64,000 nt of DNA from contig NC_087081.1 in assembly GCF_026151205.1 (NCBI RefSeq), positions 5,451,246-5,515,245 on the forward strand. The letters are read 5' to 3'. The notes under the pieces are model-generated. The model worked only from the letters and a program-made list of their open reading frames with translations. It did not search any database and was not told the DNA's origin. The DNA comes from Bolinopsis microptera (taxonomy: Eukaryota; Ctenophora; Tentaculata; Lobata; Bolinopsidae). Within the stretch, counting starts at the first letter, position 1. Every line of letters starts with the position of its first letter. The translations under genes were made by a program, and so were the position numbers. This document shows positions 23,701 to 34,468 of the stretch, piece after piece.

Positions 23701-26657
23701 CCGTATTTAAGCTTTAATTTTTTCCGTTCACCCTTTTGTAAAAAGGCAATAGTGAAAGGTTACGAATGGACGTTTTTGCAGAAAAACGTGGATTTTAGAG
23801 AACGAGATAGGTGGGTTTAAATATGTCGTGTGTCCTTCCGTTAGTTACCATGTCAATTAACTAGTGCGCAGTGCAGCGCGCGAGTATTGCTTGCGGAGAT
23901 GTGATGTAGGTATATAGATAGCCTAGCTGTCAATGAATGCGAGGCGCGAGTGTATTTTAATGTATACTATTTAATGTATAGTATTAGGTAATAAGCCCAA
24001 TTTGTACGTGGCATGCGTAGTATAGTGTATAACTGATGTGCATCAATATTATTTTTATGAAGTGAGCTGATTGGAGCCTATATTTATAGTTATAGTGAAT
24101 GGAAATCTAGCGTCCGCCAAAACAAAACAACGGGCGCAATTCTTGTTGACTGATCAGATTCAAGGAATTGGGTTCATCAAGTTAAAATAAACTGTGAATC
24201 GCTGACACGCGAATAGAGATATTCAAAAACCATTACTTTGTTATATCTTTAGTTACCATGGAAACTACTATGCAGTTACCTTGTTCATAGCAGCTATGAC
24301 TTGTTTCAGTCTCCTTCTCTTTGTTGTCTCCAGGACACAATATACCACCAGCAAAATTATCAGTATAATTAGAAATGTACCGCCTCCAGCGCCGGCGTAT
24401 ATAAATATCATTGGTAACTGCTCTGACGTCACTGTAACATAAAATAGGTGTGACGTCACTGTAACATAAACACATGTTGTAGCGGAGCAAGGCGACCCTA
24501 TGACTCGTGTTTAGCTACTGTTGTTAGACAAAGAAAAATAAGTCTTGATAGATTTAATTGATTAAATAAAATTGATTAAGTAAATATGGCAGAAATTTGT
24601 AAAAAATATGCCAGAAATATGTTGGAAATATGTCAGAAATGTGTTAGAAATACCGTTGAAAGTGACATTTGTTTTGTTCACCTCCTCTTCTGTGGATACT
24701 GAGATCGACTGCGGCCACTCTGAGATATGTGGGATCATTAAAATATCTACGGTGTTTTAATGGTCGAATTTCCAGTTATTCAGGTATTGCTTCATCTTTT
24801 CTATATCATATAAGTATTATCATCAAACTAAAATAACCGAAAGTTGGAACGGAGATTTGTTTTCATTTTTGTATAAATATAAATACCTTTTCTATTATTT
24901 TTTAATCAACACTTGTTCATCATTTATAATTATATAAATTTATATAAATTAACACAAAATAGTTTCTAAAACTCTCATTTTCTAAAACACTAACTAATGT
25001 CTCTAAATCACTAACTGACTTGTGACTCTCTCCGAGTTGCAATTATCAATCTGACAGCAATATAAACACTGAGTTTCGTTACTTCCAGCAGGGGTTTCAC
25101 ATCTTTTCCACGTTTCGTTTATCAGGCCAAAACAAAACTCCCTCCCTAGACATCCTCTGGGGGGTTAATTACTAGGCAACCGTTACTAGCATTACATACT
25201 TAGCCTTGCATAGCCTCGAATTAAGATAGACTGTTGGTTGCTAAGCAATCTTACCTAGCGTCAAATTTAGATAGACTGTTGGTTGCTAGGTAACCTTACC
25301 TTGCCTCGAATTTAGATAGACTGTTGGTTGCTAGGTAACCTTACCTTGCCTCAAATTTAGATAGACTGTTGGTTTCTAGGTAACCTTACCTTGCCTCGAA
25401 TTTAGATAGACTGTTGGTTGCTAGGTAACCTTACCTTGCCTCAAATTTAGATAGACTGTTAGTTGCTAGGTAACCTTACCTTGCCTCGAATTTAGATAGA
25501 CTGTTGGTTGCTAGGTAACCTTACCTTGCCTCAAATTTAGATAGACTGTTGGTTGCTAGGTAACCTTACCTTGCCTCAAATTTAGATAGACTGTTGGTTG
25601 CTAGGTAACCTTACCTTGCCTCAAATTTAGATAGACTGTTGGTTGCTAGGTAACCTTACCTTGCCTCAAATTTAGACAGACTGTTGGTTTCTAGGTAACC
25701 TTACCTTGCCTCGAATTTAGATAGACTGTTGGTTTCTAGGTAACCTTACCTTGCCTCGAATTTAGATAGACTGTTGGTTGCTAGGTAACCTTACCTTGCC
25801 TCAAATTTAGATAGACTGTTGGTTGCTAGGTAACCTTACCTTGCCTCAAATTTAGATAGACTGTTGGTTGCTAGGTAACCTTACCTTGCCTCAAATTTAG
25901 ATAGACTGTTGGTTGCTAGGTAACCTTACCTTGCCTCAAATTTAGACAGACTGTTGGTTTCTAGGTAACCTTACCTTGCCTCAAATTTAGATAGACTGTT
26001 GGTTGCTAGGTAACAGACATCATCCAGCCCTGTGCATGTCTGAACTTGGCACTCTGCCAATGAACTTGTACAGTTAATTTTGTCGGGAGAAGGAGCTTGT
26101 TTCCAGCACGTGCTCACTGTTTCAATCACTGTGTAAGAGAGGTGTTACTCAGGTTTAATAGAAATCATGATTATGAAATTTAATTGTAATGTGATGATGT
26201 AAAACTAAACGTGTCTATTATTTATTTGATTTTCTGATTTTCTGGATTGTTGTACTTGTCTAATGTCTTGTGATTGTGAGAGCTGGTTAGTTTTTAGGGT
26301 TGTGAATCATCTTCACTGTGCCGATACGGTATTATCGTTATTATTGTGGTATGATTACCGTACTTATAATGGTGAATCACTTGTGCAGCCGTTAACAGTA
26401 ACTGTGTAATGGCTAAAAAGTAGGCGTGGCAGGTACAACTGTCTAGTAATCTGTGAGCTTGTGCTGTTTATACTTAGTTACAATAGTATAGCGCGTAGTG
26501 GGGTTTTACGAATTTGCATTTGTTTATATCATAGTTGACGCGCTTAAAAATATTGTTTAAGTACTATAACCAATTGAGGGTTGTATAACGCACACATGGG
26601 CGAGAAAGCGGTAAGAACAAGGAAAGAAACCAAGTAGTCAAATATCCCCTCCCTCAT
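20725..26657 (-). CDS. Single-pass membrane protein with Ly6/uPAR (three-finger) domain
   Basis: Eight minus-strand exons join in phase to 262 codons: 26657-26594, 26128-25975, 25156-25020, 24719-24654, 24431-24280, 21918-21849, 21592-21479, 20756-20725. Order: signal peptide (MREGIFDYLVSFLVLTAF), LU/three-finger domain at about residues 29-113 with 12 Cys and the diagnostic CLYCCQIDNCN ending, short stalk with N-glycosylation sites NKT and NVT, one transmembrane helix at about 149-174 (GGTFLIILIILLVVYCVL), a basic stop-transfer (KRRR) and a tail of about 85 residues ending KVNPI. Most LU proteins are GPI-anchored or secreted; a receptor-like tail without kinase is less common. Every junction has AG/GT, but the donors of exon 1 (GTGCGT), exon 3 (GTCAGT) and exon 4 (GTATTT) are weak. 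Intron 2 is almost wholly a minisatellite and intron 5 carries two repeat insertions. Ligand and pathway unknown. Confidence 0.8.
21424..21446. repeat. C homopolymer run
   Basis: An uninterrupted run of about 21 C residues lies in intron 7 of the Ly6-type gene, close to the exon 7 donor. Long G/C runs recur in the window (about 1204, 4078, 57602, 58951, 60027). Confidence 0.8.
22067..22460. other. Unassigned open stretches in intron 5 of the Ly6-type gene
   Basis: A 92-codon minus-strand ORF (22345-22067, with NVPGECFDLVYSPDNGQTKS) and a short plus-strand segment at 22365-22438 followed by GTAGGT look somewhat coding-like. I recognise no family and neither fits the exon phases of the surrounding gene. 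They may be fragments of a mobile element. Confidence 0.25.
23057..23345. repeat. Truncated relative of the 14.66-kb transposon
   Basis: TCTGCTCGATACGTTAGG, GGGACCCCAGATAC and TTTTGAGCAAGTTAAT occur in the same order as in the left part of the 14659-15515 element, with many substitutions. Neither terminal inverted repeat is intact. Confidence 0.7.
23727..24147. repeat. Dispersed repeat family R, copy A
   Basis: About 420 bp matching 30098-30639 in direct orientation, from TTCACCCTTTTG (a short hairpin with AAAAAGGCAATAGTGAA) to CAACGGGCGCAATTCTTGTT. Copy B carries about 120 bp more in the middle. No ORF or clear TIR, so the superfamily is unknown. This copy sits in intron 5 of the Ly6-type gene. 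Confidence 0.8.
25211..26013. repeat. 45-bp minisatellite copying an exon-intron junction, about 18 units
   Basis: Each 45-bp unit, read on the minus strand, contains TCTATCTAAATTTGAGGCAA followed by GGTAAGGTTACCTAGCAACC. The first unit (26013 downward) holds the end of exon 2 and its donor GGCAAG|GTAAGG at 25975. About 16 later units carry the identical donor sequence. The array fills nearly all of intron 2. Units are very homogeneous, with only TTG/TTT, C/T and A/G variants. Confidence 0.95.
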
Positions 26658-27048
26658 GACAGACAACTGTTGCTATAGTGGTATAGCAACGATTTTTATA
26701 GCAACAAGGCCGACTGATAACTAAAGCAATTAATGAAAACCATGTATACAGCAATATGTAGAATGTATTACCAGGGTAAGGTGGTGTAGGACTAGACACA
26801 TGTACCGGGACAGACTTTGTGTCAGTACATCACGGTAATATTATCACGGTAATATTATCTCGGTAATACCGCTTATCAGCATTTATCAGCACTTCAGTAA
26901 CTACAATGAGTAATGTGCAGACTGCAGAGAAAGGTATACTTCATTTATGTTAAAACAATTTGTACAAACAATTTTGATGTGTAACAGCACTCAGCAGCTA
27001 TAATAGTATAATGGTGTGCACAGTGGACAATTACAGGGTTCATAAACA
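26658..27048. other. Probable upstream/promoter region of the Ly6-type gene
   Basis: This lies immediately 5' of the predicted start codon of the minus-strand gene. It contains the short repeat ATTATCACGGTAAT at about 26835-26868 and no recognisable TATA box. Nothing coding is seen. Confidence 0.35.
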
Positions 27049-27941
27049 TACCTTAATTCCCAAAAATTTAGGCGACAAAAAATTTGAGCGGGCCTCTCGC
27101 CCAAATTTTTTGCAGACCAAATTAATTGCATAAATCTTTTCCGTCTGCTAAATTTTTTGCTTACCAAACTTTTGGCATTTGGCCTGTGGCCCTGAAATCT
27201 ATAGAAAGATGGCTTTTTCTTCATATCCAATTGAAATAATATTTGAAATTTTAGTTTTCTAAGCAACAAGCATTCCACGTAACTGTAGTTCAAAGAATGT
27301 GATGGTGCATATGTCTGGTTAATTAAAATTAGACTTGACCTTTGGTCCGGGTTTACAGTAGTTCGCTACACAATTATGTACACCTTTGTTTCCCCCAAAG
27401 CTAAGCGTATGTGCCGCTTAGTTTGATAGATCATCATCTATCAAAATGATAGATATACAATAGTGATATTTAGTCTCTCAATCAGACACTTTAGTCTACT
27501 TACACTCAGCCTATCTTATCATACCCCTTTCACATACAATTATCATTATGACGCCTCACCAGATGGTCGAAAGGTTTGGAAGAAAATTAGAAAAATAGAA
27601 CCTTCTAATATCACTATTGTATATTTATCATTTTGTACTGTGCCATCATCACTGTATTTTTTAGTAGTTAATGGGCAGATCGTAAATTTCATAATGAGAA
27701 ACAACTCAGACTACCACCTACATGCTTAAAATTGAAAGCAAAATGACTGGAATAATAAGGAATAATAATGAACTAAGGCAAATATCTAACTGAAATTTTA
27801 GTGGAAAATCGTTCATTTTTCGAAGAATTTGTGCCCAAATTTTCGGTCGCCCAAATGAGTTCAAATTTTCTGCCCAAATTTTTTGGGCTCAAATAAATTG
27901 TGCTCAATATAATGGCACACAAATTTTTGGGAACTAAGGTA
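27049..27941. mobile_element. Non-autonomous element with TACCTTA-TTCCC inverted ends
   Basis: TACCTTAATTCCCAAAAATT at the left and the complement of the right end (TACCTTAGTTCCCAAAAATT) match at 19 of 20 positions, enclosing 893 bp rich in AAATTTTTTGC-like subrepeats. It has no transposase ORF and no certain target duplication. A tandem 10-bp array starts directly at its right end. Confidence 0.65.
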
Positions 27942-27949
27942 AATAAATA

Positions 27950-28213
27950 GTGATAAATAGTGATAAATAGTGATAAATAGTGATAAATAGTGATAAATAG
28001 TGATAAATAGTGATAAATAGTGATAAATAGTGATAAATAGTGATAAATAGTAATATATAGTAATATATAGTGATACATAATGATAAATAGTGATAAATAG
28101 TGATAAATAGTGATAAATAGTGATAAATAGTGATAGATAGTAATAAATAGTGATAAATAATGATAAATAGTGATAAATAGTGATAAATAGTGATAAATAG
28201 TGATAAATAGTGT
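27950..28213. repeat. 10-bp tandem array TGATAAATAG
   Basis: About 26 copies with a few variants (TAATATATAG, TGATACATAA). A mariner-type end AACACCCTGTATAGTG follows at about 28266. Confidence 0.95.
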
Positions 28214-29800
28214 CCTGTTTTTGATTTATTTTTATTGTTTTTTAAAATCAGGACATTATTTTTGAAACACCCTGTATAGTGTATACCTACTTCGAACCTT
28301 AACTTAAAGTCTTATATTAATCTTTACCGACTGTTTGTGATTTACACAGAAATACAGTTTCCTTGTGCTTTAAGGATGTCAAAAGGTAATTTTTTACTGT
28401 TTGAAACTTTCATATAGCTTAGATTATGATAACAGAGCAACAAGGGGTGCACATCCAAGCCGTGAGCAATCATTTAATTTGTATCTGGTAGAGGTGTAGC
28501 AAGATAGTAATAATATGGTTTACCGATTTATAATTGGCGGATTATACTATTAGGTATAGCAATTCTCAGAAAGGTCAGTGCAATCGTTACAGGAAGCAGA
28601 ATCAAACAAGCAAATACCTACCATACAATTAACATTCCACGAATCCTGCAAATCTACTTTAAACCTCTTGTTTGCTGCTTTGTAGCTTTATTATACACTG
28701 GTGTTACCTTACTATTATTATACATAATATAGTTATGATTATACACACAGTGTTATAGTTATAGTTACTTAGTTATACACATAGCGTTATAGTTCTTGCG
28801 TTAATGCTTTATACACAGCGATAGGTTTGATGTTTGTTATTAGAATCACCTCATAATGCTCACTTCTCGTGTGATCACTGATCAAGTCCTTAGTATAATC
28901 TTTAGATTAAGGACCAGTTTTAACTTCAATTTAAGCTACTGTTTTTCTGCTCGTTTTGTGTTCAAATATTTGAGTTACGGAAACAACATAATTTAGGTGC
29001 ATGTCGCTTTCTACCAGTCCACAACACAAAATTAATTTTAGAGTTTGGAAATCCACTGAAATCGTTAAAGTTCAACCTCGATTTTATCAATGTTCTTATT
29101 TCTTGCTTTTACTTGAGTGACCGTAACTATATCTGTTTAGAAGTTATTATAATAAATTAATATCGTAGACCAGTTATACCACCTGCAAGTAAAATGAACT
29201 AATGAAGAAATACATGTATACCATTCTAACTCAACTTGCTTGACCATGGTATATCGAGCTTTACAGAGGTAGTATTAGCTTATTAGTACAGGCGAATCAA
29301 CAAAAGATCACACTAATGTCGCTAATTAAGCGTGAAATTACCGCAGCTTGCTATCGGACCTAATGAAAATTGAAAAGGTTGTAAGTCTTTGGAAAATAGG
29401 GTTCGAGCAATCTAATCTCCAGATGTTCGCCTGAACGCTAGGACGGCTAGGTGGATTTAACATGGAGTTTAATTAACTCATTATGTATTATACTGCAGAG
29501 GCTGTTGGCGTTGCAACACATTGGATGATTAATTTTATAATATTAAAGGTTCCCCACAATGATCAGTTTTAGATTAAAATATATATTTGTCCTGGAAGTC
29601 TTAATCATTAATGCTCATGTTCATGATAATTCATTTTATTTGCCCTCTCAAAAGCTGCACAACCTCGTCTATACCACGTCTACATTAATGTCATAAACTG
29701 ATCTGAATGCCATAATTACAACACTAATTCAAACACCTGCACACCTGTCATGCCTATAAATTAGCCATAAGTTTTACACAAAACATCGCCTCATCTTTTG
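28214..29800. other. Intergenic, nothing recognised
   Basis: AT-rich, with no exon set or element border I can defend. One GT-AG-bounded stretch at about 28349-28385 is too short to call. Confidence 0.45.
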
Positions 29801-29839
29801 CTGCCAAGGTACACTCCACTCCCCCATGTGACCCGCTCA

Positions 29840-29932
29840 ATACGTAGCACGTGCCTCTTTGAACCTCTATAAGTACAATAATGTTACCATGGTCACGTGT
29901 CATGTTGCCATGGTCACGTGGCGTGTCACGTG
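29840..29932. promoter_or_regulatory. CACGTG cluster with CCATGGTCACGTG repeats
   Basis: Four CACGTG sites in about 85 bp, two of them inside a repeated CCATGGTCACGTG. No adjacent gene start was identified. Confidence 0.4.
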
Positions 29933-30097
29933 TCTCATACTACACAACAGGTGCATTATAGCTCTAGAGTGGGGCGTAGTCCCGGTTGGCCTGTGTTATT
30001 ATACTATTCATCAGCCGCCATGAACCACAACGTTTTACTTTTTATTTAGCTCCTCTTCTTATTTTGTTAATGTTCTCCTTTAGCTCCTTTTTTCCTT

Positions 30098-30639
30098 TTC
30101 ACCCTTTTGAAAAAAGGCAATAGTGAAAGGTTACGAATGGAGGTTTTTGCAGAAAAACGTGGATTTTGGAGAACGAGATAGGTGGGTTTAAATATGTCGT
30201 GTGTTCGTTCGTTACCATGCAACGAAAAAGTTGGGCGCGCGCGAGGATTGCTTGCGGAGATGTGATGTATAGATAGCCTGTGATCTATGAATGCGCGGCG
30301 CGACTGTGTATATGATGCATGTAATGTATAATATTACTATTAGGTAATACACCCAATTTGTACGGGGCACGCGTAGTGTATTGATGTGTACACAAGTATA
30401 TACAATAGTTTACCTTTGCTGATAATTTCTTGAATTACAGATACAAGTTAAGTTGTACGGCAATTGAACTGAATTTCAAGTGTTTCCCGTATTTGATGCA
30501 TAATTGATCAATATTATTATCAATTATCATGAAGATTGAAGTGAGCTGATTGGAGCTTATAGTTATACTTAAATTTATAGTAAATGTGAAATGGAAATCT
30601 AGCGTCCGCCAAAACGAAACAACGGGCGCAATTCTTGTT
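30098..30639. repeat. Dispersed repeat family R, copy B
   Basis: The longer copy (about 540 bp) of the repeat at 23727-24147, same orientation and same two ends. Divergence is modest, so the family spread relatively recently. Confidence 0.8.
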
Positions 30640-31280
30640 TATTCAGTTACTGTTTTTGTTTACAATCACTATTGTTTCACGTTTCTATCCTTAACGCCTT
30701 TTATTGTTCAGGCTTTCGCATGATTAAATAGTAAAATTTTCAAGCTGTGGAGCCTACCGCCAGAGCCATGAATAACATATTGATTAATGGGCTTGAACCC
30801 TACGAAAGTGTGTTCATGATCGCAGTGCTGGCAAGCACGACTAAGGCTTTTACTGGTTTTTATTAGATATTACTCTTACACACGATGCTTCAGCTAATTA
30901 TGGACGATAATCAATCAATTAATGTGATTAAACCATTGATTAACAGCTTGTTAAGCTGAGTTAATTATGCAGCGCTGCAATTAATTCTTTGTGATTTGGC
31001 AAGCTGTACAAAGAGAAAACATTCCCTGTCAGCACTAGTAATAGCACTTAGCATGCATAGAAAGGGACTATAACTGATTGTCAAAGATTACCTTATCATC
31101 CTGCTTATCATTCCTTATCCAACGTGCTTGATTTTATCGTAGCCTTATACGTGTAACTTAGTGATTACTTTCCTTAGCTTAGTACTTTTGTAGGCACACT
31201 GCGTGACAGCCGACAGGGCTTTGACAGTCACAGAGTCAAATACTTGAGTCAAGTAATTGAGTGGGGTTCTACGTGTAAAG
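30640..31280. other. Intergenic, nothing recognised
   Basis: No exon or mobile element is supported. A 19-bp match (CAGTGCTGGCAAGCACGAC, about 30818-30837) to a site at about 57250 is noted. Confidence 0.4.
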
Positions 31281-31289
31281 AGACTTCTA

Positions 31290-32372
31290 TACTCACTTCT
31301 AGAAGTATTCCGTCCTGTACGTGTAGTACAGATCAGACTTCTAGAAGTATTTCGTCCTGTACGTGCAGTACAGATCAGACTTCTAGAAGTATTCCGTCCT
31401 GTACGTGCAGTACAGATCAGACTTCTAGAAGTATTCCGTCCTGTACGTGCAGTACAGATCAGACTTCTAGAAGTATTTCGTCCTGTACGTGTAGTACAGA
31501 GACTTCTAGAAGTATTCCGTCCTGTACGTGCAGTACAGATCAGACTTCTAGAAGTATTTCGTCCTGTACGTGTAGTACAGAGACTTCTAGAAGTATTCCG
31601 TCCTGTACGTGCAGTACAGATCAGACTTCTAGAAGTATTTCGTCCTGTACGTGTAGTACAGAGACTTCTAGAAGTATTCCGTCCTGTACGTGCAGTACAG
31701 AGACTTCTAAAGGTATTCCGTCCTGTACGTGCAGTACAGAGACTTCTAGAAGTATTTCGTCCTGTACGTGTAGTACAGAGACTTCTAGAAGTATTCTGTC
31801 CTGTACGTGCAGTACAGAGACTTCTAGAAGTATTCCGTCCTGTACGTGCAGTACAGAGACTTCTAGAAGTATTCCGTCCTGTACGTGCAGTACAGAGACT
31901 TCTAGAAGTATTCCGTCCTGTACGTGCAGTACAGAGACTTCTAGAAGTATTTCGTCCTGTACGTGTAGTACAGAGACTTCTAGAAGTATTCCGTCCTGTA
32001 CGTGCAGTACAGATCAGACTTCTAGAAGTATTTCGTCCTGTACGTGTAGTACAGAGACTTCTAGAAGTATTCCGTCCTGTACGTGCAGTACAGAGACTTC
32101 TAAAGGTATTCCGTCCTGTACGTGCAGTACAGAGACTTCTAGAAGTATTTCGTCCTGTACGTGTAGTACAGAGACTTCTAGAAGTATTCTGTCCTGTACG
32201 TGCAGTACAGAGACTTCTAGAAGTATTCCGTCCTGTACGTGCAGTACAGAGACTTCTAGAAGTATTCCGTCCTGTACGTGCAGTACAGAGACTTCTAGAA
32301 GTATTCCGTCCTGTACGTGCAGTACAGAGACTTCTAGAAGTATTCCGTCCTGTACGTGCAGTACGTGCAGAC
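31290..32372. repeat. 39/42-bp minisatellite with higher-order structure, about 27 copies
   Basis: The unit contains the palindrome ACTTCTAGAAGT and the hairpin CTGTAC-GTGCA-GTACAG. Two unit lengths occur, 39 bp (CAGAGACTTC) and 42 bp (CAGATCAGACTTC). A marker variant CTAAAGG appears at 31707 and 32100, and the order of variants around both is the same, which shows a 393-bp higher-order duplication. All units are multiples of three, so 394- and 414-codon plus-strand ORFs and a minus-strand ORF are open; I do not call a gene. Confidence 0.95.
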
Positions 32373-34458
32373 TTCCAATGTCACGTGATGAACAATGTCG
32401 TTTGTTTTGTGACAAGCAGATATTTTAACTCGTTCATTCAATGCTGCTGCCAATGCAGTTGTGACGATGTATATAAGCTGCTCTTTTACTCTTATAAATA
32501 AAGTTTCGTACAAATTGAAAGAATATCCAAAGTTTAAGGTGTTAAGGTTATAAATTTCAATTCACGGCATGTTATACGTATTAATCCTCGGTTGCAATTA
32601 TTCAGAACGTTTGGTATCATACTAATCATTGATTCATTCATTGATTCATTGATTCTTTTAGAACTTCCCAAAGGACTGATCATTCATTGTTTAGAACTTC
32701 CCAAAGGTTATAACATCCTTAATCATTTTAACATCCTTGATCATTTTACAGTTAAACTATCAGCTTCTATGAGAGGTAAGTGTACTACATAGTTTCATCC
32801 ATACTTCATTGTGAATGATAATATTTTGTACAATTTTGAAGTATCGTTAAAATTTCGAACTTTTGGGTCGTGACACCAAACCAAATCTGGAAACTCGACT
32901 TTCTGTGTCGCAAATACAAGGCCAATATTGCGCTTTCTGAGTGAAGTTTATTGAGACTAATTATACTAATAGAGTGAGCCAAATTTCGAGGAGCAGCGAA
33001 AATCAAAACACACGAAAAAAATTTGCAAATTGGAACCAGAGCACGTTATTAGTTAACTAGTTATACTTCTTTACTTCGAGATAAAACACGTGCTAATTGA
33101 TTATCAGGTAGTCACGCTGAGCAGTTCACATTTAAACACAGACATGATCAAAATAATTATAATTAACCAGCACCCAGACAACGCACTAGTACGTCACTGT
33201 AACGGAGTAAGTATAAATCAGAGAAAGGTAGGAATGTTGTCAACACGTCTGCACTCTACAGATGATCATTTATTTCAGTAAAATACTTGATATATTTGTT
33301 GTTATTAAGTATTGATACTGATAATCCGCACCAAATATACGTTTCTTCTTTGCACGGTCAACATCTAGGTCTCTGTTATAGTACGATACGTCTGTTTTAT
33401 GTGCAGATAATCATTGTGGGCCGTTATTACAGTGTGAGAATTGCAGTACCTGTCACAGAGCTGAGTAGCTTGACACGTGTACTGTGTACCGATATTGAAT
33501 ACTAGTGACATCTAAGATTGAAGTACGGACTAGTCGTACTTTTCAATTCGAAGGTGTCATAATACGTACTTATTACTTTTAAATTTAAATGATTGTTGAA
33601 AAGCACTGTCCCAAAAAAACCACGTGCAGGAGAAAAATTTTCGATGCACAGATTCGTTCCAGAAGGCGATAGGAAGTATTCTAGAAGGCCATAAAAGAGT
33701 TTTAAGCTCTTATTTCTATTTTTAAACAGTCGGCTTACTTAGCCGACTGTTGAAAATAGAAATACGACTGTTTGAAAATAGAAATACGACTGTTTGAAAA
33801 TAGAAATACGACTGTTTGAAAATAGAAATACGAGCTAAGTTGACTTTGCTTTTATCCTGATTGTTAAGCACCTGAATATTTAAACAAAACAGACCTCTTT
33901 TTCGTCAAAAGACGGGTGGAAATTATTATGAGAATTCCTAATTCTATCCAAATGTATCTACACCCAGCTAGAAATCTAAAACGTTCTAAAAACATCATAT
34001 AGCTGCTTATAGTTGCAGGTAGCGGAGATCAGGCACAATTCCATGCATTCTTGTATAGTAACGCAGTAACGGCAAACATTCCTAGTGTCTCGTCTAGCTC
34101 GAACATTGTTGGCAGGTTAATATACGCAATGGCTTTGACTGCAGTACACGTGGATTGTCTTACTTTGTACTTTTGTAGAGATTCATCTCACTGCACTGTA
34201 TTTTTCACTTGTATATCTCATACGCAGCTAGGTACTGTTTGTATCTCATACGCAGGTACTGTTTACTTATTCCAAGTTGTAGTGATCTCACTTTACCTGA
34301 CATAAAACCTATCGTTAAATCGTATGTTTTTACCGTTTCCAACAAGTACAACCAAACATCATGAGTGCTTTATTTTCCTTTAAGTATCGATTGTTATAGA
34401 TTTAGGAATTTAAAGTTCGTAGAGTTGATTATCCGTTGTAACCCGATGCTTCTTATAT
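32373..34458. other. Intergenic, no gene supported
   Basis: AT-rich with short direct repeats (GAACTTCCCAAAGG at about 32661 and 32694) and the long hairpin at 33711-33764. An AG/GT-bounded open stretch near 34017-34115 has no partners. Confidence 0.4.
33711..33832. repeat. Long hairpin followed by 22-bp tandem repeats
   Basis: TATTTCTATTTTTAAACAGT plus CGGCT (33711-33735) pairs almost perfectly with AGCCGACTGTTGAAAATAGA plus AATA (33741-33764), leaving a 5-nt loop. The right arm is then repeated as GACTGTTTGAAAATAGAAAT units, so the array looks seeded by the hairpin. Confidence 0.85.
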
Positions 34459-34468
34459 TGTTAAATAC

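Noticed and set aside
25211-26013. CRISPR-like regular array
   Set aside because: The units are contiguous with no variable spacers and lie in a eukaryotic intron, so it is a minisatellite.
31244-32501. 394- and 414-codon ORFs as a cysteine-rich repeat protein gene
   Set aside because: They arise because the 39/42-bp repeat unit is a multiple of three; two plus frames and one minus frame are open at once and no splice or start context supports translation.
34017-34115. AG/GT-bounded open stretch resembling an exon
   Set aside because: Only a single candidate exon; no partner exons of compatible phase found nearby.
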